A program made the translations under genes and the position numbers. Below are positions 27,587-37,435 of a DNA stretch of 64,000 nt, one piece after another. The notes beneath the pieces are model-generated. The model worked only from the letters and a program-made list of their open reading frames with translations, was not told the origin of the DNA and did not search any database. Source of the DNA: JABDMH01 sp965223215 (GTDB lineage: Bacteria > Bacteroidota > Bacteroidia > Chitinophagales > Saprospiraceae); contig CBDCVZ010000010.1 of assembly GCA_965223215.1 (NCBI GenBank), positions 1,240,001 to 1,304,000 of the forward strand, read 5' to 3'. The stretch's first letter is position 1, and each line of letters opens with the position of its first letter.

Positions 27587-28327
27587 TTATAAGCTCTTTT
27601 CCAAGAATGGTTTGAGGATTGACCAGACATTCTCTAGCACGATCCTTTGCCCCTCTTCATTGGGGTGTTTACCATCTGATAGATTTAGGTTGGAATTTCC
27701 TGCTACACCATCCAATAAAAAAGGTATCAGGGCCAGGTCATTAGCCTGTGCCAAACTGGGAAAAATATTTTCAAAATCCTGAGTATAAGCTGCCCCCATA
27801 TTCGGCGGGGCCTTCATCCCGGCCAAAATAAAAGGAATTGTCGGATGTTTGGCTCGGACCTTATCGATGATACCTTGCAAGTTGGAGGTGGTATGTTTCA
27901 AATCAAATCCGCGCAAGGCATCATTGGCACCCAGTTCGAGCACAAAAATATCCATTGGTTGATTGAGCACCCAATCAATGCGATTTAATCCTCCAGAAGT
28001 GGTTTCGCCACTGAGGCCAGCATTTACTGCCACATAAGGTAGATCCAAAGAATCTAAACGCGCTTGAAGTAAAGCTGGGAAGGCCTGACTTTCTTCGAGA
28101 CCATATCCCGCGGTCAAGCTATTTCCAAAAAAAACGATGTGACGGGCGCCATCCCTAGACTCAAGACTCCTTTTAGATGGTACATCTTTGCTGCTCTTCC
28201 CTTCAGAGCCATCTTCCCTTACAGTGCTGGTGCAACCTTCAAAAAGCGAAGAACATAGTAGTACAAGAAAAATCCATGTTATCCTCTGAAGTCGTTTATC
28301 TAGGTTTATCATCATATCACCCTCCAT
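27587..28327 (-). CDS. tesA: TesA-like GDSL/SGNH esterase, probable lipoprotein
   Basis: The 246-residue protein has the SGNH blocks: block I FFGNSLTAGYGL (Ser nucleophile), block II Gly in GLSGETTSGG, block III ELGANDALRG (Asn) and block V DGKHPNEEGQ (Asp and His). TesA-type enzymes are periplasmic arylesterase/thioesterase/lysophospholipase proteins. The N-terminus has a signal with a possible lipobox cysteine (SLFEGC, residue 32 or so). Two further ATGs at codons 5 and 6 follow a GGAGGG and may be the true start. Divergent tesA and ybbA-ybbP genes are a familiar arrangement; here an MscS gene sits between them. Confidence 0.85.
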   Translation of the reverse strand: MEGDMMINLDKRLQRITWIFLVLLCSSLFEGCTSTVREDGSEGKSSKDVPSKRSLESRDGARHIVFFGNSLTAGYGLEESQAFPALLQARLDSLDLPYVAVNAGLSGETTSGGLNRIDWVLNQPMDIFVLELGANDALRGFDLKHTTSNLQGIIDKVRAKHPTIPFILAGMKAPPNMGAAYTQDFENIFPSLAQANDLALIPFLLDGVAGNSNLNLSDGKHPNEEGQRIVLENVWSILKPFLEKSL

Positions 28328-28363
28328 TTTCGATTTTGCAATCTAGTCCAGCCTTGGGTGGCA

Positions 28364-29233
28364 CTAATTCTGTTCTTCAGTTTTACGCACCGCTACATTA
28401 TTAAAGACCTGTCGAACCGTGCGTTTTCGAATCATTTTCTGCAGCTTGCTGTCCAATTCCTTGATTCGGTATTGAAATTTAAAATCGATATAATCTTTCT
28501 TCATATCAACAATCTTAAGGTTAAATGATTTGGGCTCGATGAATTCACTAAATCCATCCAAAGAAGAAATTAAATCCTGCTCAAGTGTTTCAATGCTCCC
28601 TACAGATCTGATGTCTAGTTGAAAATCTATACTCAGTAAGGCTAAATCACGTTTGGTGTAGTTTACTATTTCACCGACATAAACTTTGCTATTCGGAATC
28701 AAAACGAGATCGTCGTCGTCATTAAGCAAATGCACTTTCAAAATACCAATTTGCATAATGCGACCTCGCTGTTCACCTAATTTAACATAGTCATTGATCT
28801 CAAAATTTTTTGAAAAACTAAAATTTAATCCAATAAGAAAATCATTGATAAATTCCTTAGAAATAATGGCAATGGCAGCTGCTACAATACTCATTGAGGT
28901 TAACAACGTGCGGGGATCAATGCCGAATAAGCTAAAAATCATCACCACCACTCCCAGGCCAACGACAACCCTGGTGATGTTGTTGATTCCATGATAGACA
29001 TTGCTCTGAGCTTGACCACGAAGCCTAGAATTCCAACGATATATCAGCTTTAAACAACCCGCCAAAGTCATTACCACGATATAAAATATGAGAAAATTGA
29101 AAAGTGGTGTCACAAATCGATTAGACTCTAGAAATTGACTAAACTGTGGCCAGAATCCCTTGGCAACCAATAAGGCCAAAATGAAAATCATCTGACCAAC
29201 CATCCGATAAAATCGCTGCTTATTAGGATTCAT
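28364..29233 (-). CDS. MscS-family mechanosensitive ion channel
   Basis: The 289-residue protein has three or four membrane helices in the first ~130 residues, followed by the cytosolic MscS domain. Visible motifs include the pore-lining helix rich in Ala/Gly (SIVAAAIAIISKEFINDFLIG), YVKLGEQRGRI, and VLIPNSKVYVGEIVNYTKRD. It should open under membrane tension and release solutes on osmotic downshock. The length is typical of small MscS proteins. It lies 36 bp upstream of the tesA-like gene on the same strand and is divergent from the ABC transporter operon. Confidence 0.87.
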   Translation of the reverse strand: MNPNKQRFYRMVGQMIFILALLVAKGFWPQFSQFLESNRFVTPLFNFLIFYIVVMTLAGCLKLIYRWNSRLRGQAQSNVYHGINNITRVVVGLGVVVMIFSLFGIDPRTLLTSMSIVAAAIAIISKEFINDFLIGLNFSFSKNFEINDYVKLGEQRGRIMQIGILKVHLLNDDDDLVLIPNSKVYVGEIVNYTKRDLALLSIDFQLDIRSVGSIETLEQDLISSLDGFSEFIEPKSFNLKIVDMKKDYIDFKFQYRIKELDSKLQKMIRKRTVRQVFNNVAVRKTEEQN

Positions 29234-29504
29234 CTTGCTATTGCTATTTTGAGGTATTTGGATGACATCTTTAAGGAGTGTTTGCGATACTAATTGGCAA
29301 GATATGTAACTTTTTGAACCGAAGACTAGAGGTCGACCCTCTTAGATTTCTCGATGCGCCCGGTGTATGGTCTAGTGTTGGGAAATCGAATTGTGATTTG
29401 GTCGCTCTGCCACTTAACTTCGAAGGATATCAATTATTCAGACACGGGAATCGACAACACTTACCTGACTTTTCTGTTAATTTCACATTGTCTAAGGTTC
29501 TTTT

Positions 29505-30191
29505 ATGATTCTCAAAACGGAAAATCTATCCAAGAGTTATCAGAACGGTCCACACCAGCTGACGGTCTTAGAGGGGGTCTCTCTTGCTATTGGCCATGGT
29601 GAGATTGTTTCCATCGTAGGCCCATCAGGTAGTGGTAAAACGACATTGCTCGGTCTTTGTGCGGGTCTTGATCAGCCAACCACGGGTGACGTACAATTGT
29701 GTGGACAGAACCTGCGTGACCTAGATGAAGATCAGCGCGCTGTGCTGCGAAATAAAAACGTTGGTTTTATCTTCCAAGATTTTCAATTGATCCCAACTCT
29801 GACCGCGCTGGAAAATGTCAGCATTCCCATGGAACTGTTGGATATGCACAATATTCGCGCTAAAGCGGAGCAATTGTTGCAGCGGGTTGGACTGGAGACC
29901 AGAGGTCATCATTACCCCAGTGAGCTGTCAGGTGGTGAGCAACAACGGGTTTCATTGGCAAGGGCCTTTGGGGGTGATCCAAAAATTCTCTTTGCAGACG
30001 AACCAACTGGAAATTTGGATGATGAGACGGGAGCGCAGGTTGAATCATTGCTTTTCGATTTAAACAGGGAGCATGGCACCACCTTGGTTATTGTGACCCA
30101 TGACTTAGAACTGGCACAAAAAACAAATCGGATTATTCGACTGAAGGGTGGACATATTGTAGCAGATGACCACCAGCACATGATCGCATGA
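29505..30191 (+). CDS. ABC transporter ATP-binding protein (YbbA/LolD-like)
   Basis: The 228-residue protein carries Walker A (GPSGSGKTT, residues 39-47), a Q-loop (FIFQDFQL), the ABC signature (LSGGEQQR), Walker B with catalytic Glu (ILFADEPTG) and the H-loop (VTHD). It belongs to the MacB/LolD/FtsE type VII group. Its stop overlaps the start of the permease gene by 4 bp (ATGA), so the two are translationally coupled. With the divergent tesA-like gene it matches the ybbA-ybbP-tesA arrangement. The E. coli YbbAP substrate is unclear; export or extraction of a lipid or lipoprotein from the membrane is plausible. Confidence 0.92.
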   Translation: MILKTENLSKSYQNGPHQLTVLEGVSLAIGHGEIVSIVGPSGSGKTTLLGLCAGLDQPTTGDVQLCGQNLRDLDEDQRAVLRNKNVGFIFQDFQLIPTLTALENVSIPMELLDMHNIRAKAEQLLQRVGLETRGHHYPSELSGGEQQRVSLARAFGGDPKILFADEPTGNLDDETGAQVESLLFDLNREHGTTLVIVTHDLELAQKTNRIIRLKGGHIVADDHQHMIA

Positions 30192-32722
30192 GCAGGATCG
30201 ATTTTCTGATTAGGACAGCATGGCGAGATGCACGCCAAAACATGGGAAAACTATTGCTATTTATGTCTTCCATTGTCCTGGGTATTTCAGCATTGGTTGC
30301 CATAAATTCATTTAATTATAATCTTGCCCAAGATATTGATCGTGAGGCAGCATCACTCCTGGGTGCAGATCTGGTTGTAACTGGTAACCGGGAGGCGGGT
30401 CCAATCACAAGGGCAACCCTTGATTCACTTCCCGCGCAGCTGTCAACAGGAATCGAACTACTGTCCATGGCCTATTTGCCTAAAGTGGACGAATCGCATT
30501 TTGTTAGGATAAAAGCATTGCAGGGTGATTTTCCCTTCTATGGCGCTCTGGAGTCAAATCCAATTCAGGCTGCTGATCTTTTTAAGAGTCACCAGGGTGC
30601 CCTGGTGGAAGACGGTTTGATGACCCAGTATGGGTTGCAGGTGGGAGATAGTATCCAGCTGGGAAAAAGCAAATTCTCCATTCTTGGTGAACTCAAAAAT
30701 GCATTTGGCAGTGCCTCGATCTCTTCGAGCTTTGCACCAACCATTTACATTGGCAAGCAATTCCTGCCCGGTACTGGGCTGGTTCAACCGGGAAGCCTGC
30801 TGAATTACGCTTACTACTATAAAATTGAACAACCCTTCGAGATCGACGAATGGAAAGAAGAGCGAGTTACAAGATTGCGCACAGAAAGTATGCGAATGGA
30901 GACCGTCACGGATAGACAGGCAAACATTGGAGATGCTTTTGATAATTTGAATTATTTTTTGAACCTGGTGGCTATGGTCGCATTGCTTTTGGGTTGTATC
31001 GGGGTAGCGAGTAGCGTTTTCATCTATATTAAGAATAAGATACCATCGATTGCGATTTTACGATGTTTAGGAATGAAGGGGAAGGAGGCTTTTTTTGTCT
31101 ACTTTGCACAAATCATTGGACTTGGTGCTCTTGGGGTTGTAGTTGGTTGCTTACTAGGCAGTGTCGTACAAATCATATTACCCAGGGTCCTTACTGATTT
31201 CATACCCTTGGAAGTGCAAATGAAGATTTCTTGGCCAGCCATGTTACAGGGCCTCACCATTGGCCTTTTAATCACTTCCCTATTTTCCGTGCTTCCACTA
31301 TTGGGGATTCGAAAAATAAGCCCCTTGCGAACCCTGCGCCAAAATATTACCGAACCCACATCCAAGATCGATCTTCCTTCCGCCACTATTTACTTTGCCA
31401 TTGTATTTTGTCTCTTTGGTTTCTTATGGTTACTCACAGATGATCCACTCATTGGATTTTATTTTGTAGTGGGACTAGGTGCAGCTTTCGGGTTGTTATT
31501 TTTGGTGGCTCGCCTAGTGATGTGGTCGGTAAAAATGTATTTTCCAAAACATTGGAATTTTGTTTTGCGTCAGGGATTGGCAAATCTATTTCGACCCAAC
31601 AATCAAACCCGGACGCTTTTGGTTTCAATTGGATTAGGCACGGCTGTGCTTACAACCTTGTTTATTGTCCAAGGTCTTCTGCTCCGCAACGTCGCCGCCA
31701 TGGACGCCGGCGAACAGCCAAACGTGTTCTTATTTGGGATTGAGAGCAATCAAATAGACTCGTTGGTCAAAATAACTGAGGCAAAGCAAATGCCGATCAT
31801 CCAAAACCTGCCCGTTGTGACCATGCGACTCGTCGGCTGGCAGGGAAAGACAAAGAAAGAGTGGTTGGCGGATTCGAATCTTACGGCTAAAAGCTGGGCG
31901 ATTCATCGAGAGACAAGAGCAACCTACCGCGACTGGCTCGATTCAAATGAAAAAGTGATTGCCGGTGATTTTCCGCACCCTTATCGAGCCGAGAATGATT
32001 CTATTTTCATTTCACTCGCCAAACCGTTTGCGGATGCGATGAATGTTGATCTCGGAGATGAAATGATTTTTAATGTTCAGGGTGCCCGGATGAAAACGTA
32101 CGTCAAAAGTATTCGCAAAATCGAAAATGCCAATATGAGGGCACGATTTCTAGTACTTTTCCCCTCAGGCGTCCTGGAGCCAGCCCCGAAATTTCACATC
32201 CTGGTTACAAAGTCTCCAAACGTTACGACAACAGCAAATTTTCGAAGTGAGGTCGTCAAAGAATTTTCTAATGTCTCCGTCATAGACCTTTCCACAATTT
32301 TAGAATCGATCAATGAAATCTTGACCAAGGTTTCTTACATCATTCAATTTATGGCCTTGTTCAGCATCCTGACAGGGCTGACGGTACTCTTCAGCTCATT
32401 ACTCCTGAGCAAATATCAACGTATTAGAGAGAGCGTTTTACTACGGACACTAGGTGCCAGTCGTAGGCAAATTCAAGGCATCAATCTCAGCGAATACGTG
32501 ATTCTCGGCACTTTGGCAGCTTCTTTGGGAGTCGTCATTGCCTTGGTGGCTAGTTTTTTATTGGCAAGATTTCAATTGGATCTCGATTTCAATATTCGTT
32601 GGCTACCCATTGCAATCGTATTTTTTTCCGTAGTGATGATCACGGTTGTGATTGGTGTCTTAAATAGCCGGGAAGTTGTGAATCGGCCTCCACTGGAAGT
32701 TCTCCGCCGGGAAGTAGGATGA
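30188..32722 (+). CDS. ABC transporter permease (YbbP-like, FtsX/MacB superfamily)
   Basis: The 844-residue membrane protein shows the two tandem FtsX-type permease units of the YbbP/LolC class. An N-terminal helix and a periplasmic region are followed by three helices at about 255-385 (FTSX domain 1). A second cluster starts near 395, and the last three helices at about 720-835 form domain 2, with typical RESVLLRTLGASRRQI and the end RPPLEVLRREVG. The first FtsX domain has the matching IAILRCLGMKG. The gene is coupled to the ATPase gene by a 4-bp overlap. The large number of helices fits YbbP (10) rather than MacB (4). Confidence 0.88.
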   Translation: MSRIDFLIRTAWRDARQNMGKLLLFMSSIVLGISALVAINSFNYNLAQDIDREAASLLGADLVVTGNREAGPITRATLDSLPAQLSTGIELLSMAYLPKVDESHFVRIKALQGDFPFYGALESNPIQAADLFKSHQGALVEDGLMTQYGLQVGDSIQLGKSKFSILGELKNAFGSASISSSFAPTIYIGKQFLPGTGLVQPGSLLNYAYYYKIEQPFEIDEWKEERVTRLRTESMRMETVTDRQANIGDAFDNLNYFLNLVAMVALLLGCIGVASSVFIYIKNKIPSIAILRCLGMKGKEAFFVYFAQIIGLGALGVVVGCLLGSVVQIILPRVLTDFIPLEVQMKISWPAMLQGLTIGLLITSLFSVLPLLGIRKISPLRTLRQNITEPTSKIDLPSATIYFAIVFCLFGFLWLLTDDPLIGFYFVVGLGAAFGLLFLVARLVMWSVKMYFPKHWNFVLRQGLANLFRPNNQTRTLLVSIGLGTAVLTTLFIVQGLLLRNVAAMDAGEQPNVFLFGIESNQIDSLVKITEAKQMPIIQNLPVVTMRLVGWQGKTKKEWLADSNLTAKSWAIHRETRATYRDWLDSNEKVIAGDFPHPYRAENDSIFISLAKPFADAMNVDLGDEMIFNVQGARMKTYVKSIRKIENANMRARFLVLFPSGVLEPAPKFHILVTKSPNVTTTANFRSEVVKEFSNVSVIDLSTILESINEILTKVSYIIQFMALFSILTGLTVLFSSLLLSKYQRIRESVLLRTLGASRRQIQGINLSEYVILGTLAASLGVVIALVASFLLARFQLDLDFNIRWLPIAIVFFSVVMITVVIGVLNSREVVNRPPLEVLRREVG

Positions 32723-32806
32723 TCACTTCAAACCCTTTGATGATATGCCCTGCTTACTGCCAGCAGTGCCACTGGATTTAAAGATGAATTTTGGAAAGAC
32801 AGCGAG

Positions 32807-33922
32807 TCAATCCTTCACTCGCATGAATCGCAGTGCTTTTAGCATCATATCCGGCAATGGTCGGGAAGGGGGCCTCTTCTCGACGTTGAGGTAAATGCCA
32901 AATTTTTCAATGATGGGCATCTTATAAACTTCGATCAACTCGATCAAAGTACCATCGGGATCTTCGGTATACGTACAGTGAACCTTGGTGCTATCACCCA
33001 TACTTAGCACATTTTTAGTGTCGCAAGTAAAGCCTCGTCCGACATCCGCCAGGCGTTTGCCTAATGCAGCCATGTTACGAATGTCGAAGCCCAAATGGAT
33101 AAATCCCGTGTCACCCCACATCCTATCTTGATATATCTTGATCGGTTGGCGATCACTAAGATCTTGGACCAGCTCGATGTAGGTGTTGCCAATAAGCTTC
33201 GAAAATCCACCGCCCGATGGTCGACTTTGCTTTAGTAAAACTCGACGAAATTGTCCTTCGCCTCCGGGCAGGCCATTCCAGTCTTCAAAGGTGCCCTGCC
33301 GATCCGAGAGTATAGAATCATATCCCAAAATAGCATAGAAATCAAGCGCAGCCTGCATCTGTGAAACCCCAATGGTACATCCTGCGGCACCACCAGTCAC
33401 GTGACGAGAATTGGTATATGTTTCAGCATCAGGGATGATTTGAAAGATCAAGCCGTTTAAATCTTTAAGGAAGAAGGTCTCCCAGCCATTGGGCATGGTA
33501 ACAACATCCGTCAGAACTTCAATATCATGTTGCTGGTAGAATGCGTAAGTAGCATGCACATCGGGTGATTTGACCCAGCCTATGTAGATCCCTAAGTCCC
33601 CCAACTGATGTGGCACTGCTGCTGATCTAGCTTTAAATGTGGTTGGACATACGACTTCCATTGCCCCTCCGCCTTTTAAGTTTAGTACCATGGCCGCGCG
33701 TTTGCAAATCACCTCATCATTGGTATAAATCTTCATCAGATCGGCATCGGCCTCGTCATTGAACAGCGGGATGTCTAAGCCAAAAAATTGTCGATACCAC
33801 TTCCACGAAGCCCCATGCTCAGGGACGCCGACCCCCAGGTGTTGTATGCCGTGAATGGTATAGTCGGCATGTAATGCCGTGCCATTTAAACCTTTCTTCG
33901 CCATGGTACTCACGTCTGCCAT
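32807..33922 (-). CDS. two-domain VOC-family protein
   Basis: The 371-residue protein has two VOC modules. The first is at about residues 25-170, starting IQHLGVGVPEHGASWKWY and ending LNGLIFQII. The second is at about 180-350, with GCTIGVSQMQAALDFYAILGY and YTEDPDGTLIELIEVYKMP. The arrangement resembles extradiol dioxygenases or 4-hydroxyphenylpyruvate dioxygenase, but the domain order and metal ligands cannot be fixed from this sequence alone. There is no signal peptide. It is convergent with the ABC permease gene and stands alone. Confidence 0.72.
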   Translation of the reverse strand: MADVSTMAKKGLNGTALHADYTIHGIQHLGVGVPEHGASWKWYRQFFGLDIPLFNDEADADLMKIYTNDEVICKRAAMVLNLKGGGAMEVVCPTTFKARSAAVPHQLGDLGIYIGWVKSPDVHATYAFYQQHDIEVLTDVVTMPNGWETFFLKDLNGLIFQIIPDAETYTNSRHVTGGAAGCTIGVSQMQAALDFYAILGYDSILSDRQGTFEDWNGLPGGEGQFRRVLLKQSRPSGGGFSKLIGNTYIELVQDLSDRQPIKIYQDRMWGDTGFIHLGFDIRNMAALGKRLADVGRGFTCDTKNVLSMGDSTKVHCTYTEDPDGTLIELIEVYKMPIIEKFGIYLNVEKRPPSRPLPDMMLKALRFMRVKD

Positions 33923-34159
33923 ATCAGTTGAAATAAGATTTTATTGGATCAATGAATGAACCCTATTCCTAAACCAAGCGCTTGAGTCTAAATTAAACTT
34001 TTTTTTGATCACTCCAGCCAACCTGGTGATGATGATCTTGTTATGGAGGCATTGCATTAGAATCGATCCTCGGGTGATCTTCGAAATCAAAGCGCACACA
34101 TGGTGTATAACTAATTCGTAGCGTGTAACTTAGTGCAAACTCATACCCATGAAGTGCGC

Positions 34160-35179
34160 ATGAGCCAGGGCCTGACGATCCTTTTCTTTGCTGATACACA
34201 CCTAGGTTTTGATCAACCAGTCAAGCTGCGTTCGAAGCGACCTCGGCGTGGGCCCGATTTTTTCAAGAATTATGACTCGGTGCTACAAAAGGCCAGCATG
34301 GCAGGAGTTGACCTGGTCATTCATGGCGGAGATTTGTTTGATCGGCCTCATGTTCATTCAAGCATTGTAAATCGAGCTTATGATCGTCTGTTTGAATTTG
34401 CGGAGCACGGTATTCCAATCGTACTGATACCAGGAAACCACGATAGATCTGTTTTTCCATCAGGACTATTTCTGAACCACCCAGGCATTCATATTATCAG
34501 AGAACCTTCCGTCATCAACTTCCAATTGAAGGGAGTTTCAATCAATATTGCTGGATTTCCTTTTATCAGGGATATCGGACGGGAAATAAGGCCTCTTATT
34601 AAAGAACTATCCTCCCAGCTGCCAAAGGCTGAGATCAATCTTCTCTGTATGCATCAAGCAGTTGAGGGCGCCGTAGTGGGTCCGGCACACTACAAATTTC
34701 GACCTGGTCCTCGGGTGATTAAGATGGAGGATCTAACGGGCCCATACGATGCCTTTTTATCCGGGCACATCCATCCACACCAGATCCTATCCACACCATC
34801 TGGAACTCCCTTTATTTATCCAGGTTCTATTGAGCGCACTTCATTTGCTGAAAAAGATGAAATCAAAGGATATCTGTTACTTAAAATGATTCAGAGTGAA
34901 AAACCACAGGTGAATTTTTTTGAGCTTCCGACCAGGCCCATGTATAGCATTACGATTGATGCCACTATGGAAACACAATCGCAGGTTCTTCAGTATTTGC
35001 AAAAAAATATAAACCCACTGCCTAAAAATTCGATCATAAAAATCACAAGTCCTTCTGACCAAATCTCCAAGTGGCTTAGGGCTCGAGCCATTGATCACCT
35101 TTTTACTGGCAACATGATTTTTCAAATTCAACACACCTGGCTTGCCATGGTGCGGACCAGACGCCGCAGATCGTCGTAA
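34160..35179 (+). CDS. SbcD-like calcineurin-type metallophosphoesterase
   Basis: I choose ATG 34160, which places the first metal motif FFADTHLG at the very N-terminus; a GTG at 34133 would add nine residues. The ~339-residue protein has the full set of metallophosphoesterase motifs: DTH, GGDLFD, GNHD, MHQAVE and SGHIHPH. It resembles the nuclease domain of SbcD/Mre11-type DNA repair exonucleases. No SbcC-like ATPase is adjacent, so it may act alone. It stands between the two-domain VOC gene and a beta-lactamase-like gene. Confidence 0.78.
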   Translation: MSQGLTILFFADTHLGFDQPVKLRSKRPRRGPDFFKNYDSVLQKASMAGVDLVIHGGDLFDRPHVHSSIVNRAYDRLFEFAEHGIPIVLIPGNHDRSVFPSGLFLNHPGIHIIREPSVINFQLKGVSINIAGFPFIRDIGREIRPLIKELSSQLPKAEINLLCMHQAVEGAVVGPAHYKFRPGPRVIKMEDLTGPYDAFLSGHIHPHQILSTPSGTPFIYPGSIERTSFAEKDEIKGYLLLKMIQSEKPQVNFFELPTRPMYSITIDATMETQSQVLQYLQKNINPLPKNSIIKITSPSDQISKWLRARAIDHLFTGNMIFQIQHTWLAMVRTRRRRSS

Positions 35180-35319
35180 GCTTCATCAGGCAGGCACAAT
35201 AGAAAATCAAGTGTAACGGCTTCTCCACCTTATTCGTCCAAAGCCTAATCACAAACCGATCACTTTACAAATTCCTGAAGCTGACTCTTGATTCTCCACA
35301 TTTTAATAATTCTTGTCTG

Positions 35320-36975
35320 ATGAATACCCTCGGTAAATACCAAATATCTCCCGCGTTAATTTTCACCTTCGTGATTTTAGTATCATGTAGTGGTGCCCAA
35401 AACCAATTGGAAAAGCAAATAGATCTGGTGCTGATGTCAGCAACCAACACTTCAGGACCAGGCATTGCAGCCATGGTTTCGCGAGGTGATGAAATCATTT
35501 ACCGAGGAGCATTTGGAAAGGCAAGTATAAAGTCTGCCGAGGATCTCAAATACACGCATTCTTTTAAGATTGGATCACTGACCAAGCAGTTTACTGCTAT
35601 GGCCATTCTTAAATTGGTTCAAGAAGGAAAACTATCGCTGTCTGATAAAGTACCACAGATCGTGCCGGAATGGCCCCTCGCAAGTGGAGATATTACCGTC
35701 CATCACTTGTTAACACATACATCCGGCATAAAAAATTACTCTGCGATTAAAGGATGGGAAACTGCGACAGAAGATAAAATTCTCGCACCCAAAGAAATCA
35801 TTGATTTATTTATGCATGAGCCACTTGCCTTTAAGCCGGGTGAGTCCTTTTATTATTCAAATCTTGGTTATACGCTTTTGGGATATATGATTGAGATTAT
35901 TTCCGGAAAGACCTTGGATGAATTCTTCACAGAGGCCTTTTTTACTCCGCTCAACATGAGGCATACTTATCTGATCACACCACCAAATGACGGAATTGAA
36001 ACCGTCAATGGTTACTCAAAGCAAGCTTCAGGATTCGAGCTGGCTAACCCTATCAATCGTTCACTTCCTTATGCTGCCGGAGGTTTGGTGTCGACGCTGG
36101 AAGATCAAATTATTTGGCTCAAAAAAATACAACATGGAGGGGTCATTAATGCAAAGTTAATGGACTTGGCGATGCGAAGTCAAGAATTACCAAATGGCAC
36201 CTCTATTGGCTACGGATACGGATGGCAAATTGGAAATATCAAGGGCAAAAAAAGTATTAAACATGACGGAGTAATTAATGGATTTGTTGCCATGTCCATT
36301 TTCATACCAGAGGAAAAGATCTCGGTTGTCCTCATGTCAAATTGCGATTGTAATCGTGACATTGAAAAAACCGCATCACGAATTGCTGCCATTGCCGCTG
36401 GAGATCCGTTTGAAGAGAAAGACATTCAGCTATCCATCGATCGGCTCAAGACAATTGCAGGGACATATCATGAGGAAGGAGGTCGAGAGGGCATTGTGGC
36501 AATTCAGGAAGATGGATTGGTTTTTTTTGAACGTGGTGGCAGAAAATCTAGCTTAAGTGCACATTCCACTAATCACTTTACTATGGATGAGGGTTTGACT
36601 AGTTTTGAATTTGAATCTACCCTTGATGGGCCAGTCACGCTCACCATTAGCGACCAAGGATCTCCACGAATCTGGACGAGAAGTGCTGCACCCATCGAAT
36701 TTTACCAACCCGTTGCTATGACTAGTGATAAAAAAGAAGCCTACGTCGGAAAATATGATTTTCCCAATGCCTTTACTTTTGAAGTTATTAAAATGGACGA
36801 CAGATTGTTTGGACAGGTTGGGAATGATCGTCACGAGATTTTACCAATGGGTAAATATCAATTCTTTGCACGGACGATTGACGCCACGCTTGTCTTCAGT
36901 ACCGACTCGGAAGGTCGCATCACAAACTTGACTCTTACGCAACAACGTATGATGGAGGGCAAGCGAATCCCCTAA
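35320..36975 (+). CDS. class C beta-lactamase-fold serine hydrolase lipoprotein
   Basis: The 551-residue protein has a lipoprotein-type signal (FVILVSC, Cys23). It carries the three beta-lactamase-fold motifs: SxxK at Ser86-Lys89 (GSLTK), YxN at Tyr179-Asn181 (YYSN) and a third box around KHDG (residues ~312-315). The C-terminal ~170 residues form extra beta-domains as in other Bacteroidota serine hydrolases. Such proteins act on D-amino-acid peptides, esters or lactams; penicillin hydrolysis is not implied. It is likely anchored in the outer membrane, facing the periplasm. An IS3 element lies about 110 bp downstream. Confidence 0.87.
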   Translation: MNTLGKYQISPALIFTFVILVSCSGAQNQLEKQIDLVLMSATNTSGPGIAAMVSRGDEIIYRGAFGKASIKSAEDLKYTHSFKIGSLTKQFTAMAILKLVQEGKLSLSDKVPQIVPEWPLASGDITVHHLLTHTSGIKNYSAIKGWETATEDKILAPKEIIDLFMHEPLAFKPGESFYYSNLGYTLLGYMIEIISGKTLDEFFTEAFFTPLNMRHTYLITPPNDGIETVNGYSKQASGFELANPINRSLPYAAGGLVSTLEDQIIWLKKIQHGGVINAKLMDLAMRSQELPNGTSIGYGYGWQIGNIKGKKSIKHDGVINGFVAMSIFIPEEKISVVLMSNCDCNRDIEKTASRIAAIAAGDPFEEKDIQLSIDRLKTIAGTYHEEGGREGIVAIQEDGLVFFERGGRKSSLSAHSTNHFTMDEGLTSFEFESTLDGPVTLTISDQGSPRIWTRSAAPIEFYQPVAMTSDKKEAYVGKYDFPNAFTFEVIKMDDRLFGQVGNDRHEILPMGKYQFFARTIDATLVFSTDSEGRITNLTLTQQRMMEGKRIP

Positions 36976-37153
36976 TTTATTTTGAAACTAGCGTAAATAG
37001 CCATTTTGATCGTTGTCGAAATTTCAAAGCGCAATTTTCATGGCCATGTACAATTAATTCATGCTCGAGGTTCGTTTAGATCAAAGACTGTACTTCCCCC
37101 CAAAATTCGAACCAGAGGCTAAGTTGGTAAAAACTTAACTTAAGTCTCTAATT

Positions 37154-37435
37154 ATGAAGAAGAAACGCAGAAGATTCAGTGCCGAATTCAAACTTAAGGT
37201 GGTGCTAGAATCACTAACAGAAAGACAGACTATGTCGGGGCTAGCGCAGAAGCATGGCCTTCACCCGAACCAGATATCGAAGTGGAAGAGTGACTTCCTA
37301 GACAATGCAATGACATATATGCGTGGACCATCGCAAAGATCTGATCAGGAAGCAAATGAAGAAGTCATGAAACTATATGAAAAGATAGGTAGGCTTCAGG
37401 TGGAGAATGACTTTTTAAAAAAAAGATTGATCTAG
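37154..37435 (+). CDS. IS3-family transposase OrfA
   Basis: The 93-residue protein has an N-terminal helix-turn-helix typical of IS3 OrfA (RRRFSAEFKLKVVLESL ... LAQKHGLHPNQISKWK) and a C-terminal leucine-zipper-like segment (EVMKLYEKIGRLQVENDFLKK) for oligomerisation. It binds the ends of the element. Its reading frame ends in an A-rich stretch where ribosomes can shift by -1 into orfB and make the OrfAB transposase. Confidence 0.92.
   Translation: MKKKRRRFSAEFKLKVVLESLTERQTMSGLAQKHGLHPNQISKWKSDFLDNAMTYMRGPSQRSDQEANEEVMKLYEKIGRLQVENDFLKKRLI
37417..37425 (+). promoter_or_regulatory. probable -1 ribosomal frameshift site (A8G)
   Basis: A run of eight A followed by G lies near the end of orfA. 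orfB is in the -1 frame relative to orfA, and its frame is open through this run, so a slip on A AAA AAG would give a fused OrfAB of about 390 residues. A-rich heptamers are the usual frameshift sites of IS3 elements. Confidence 0.6.
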
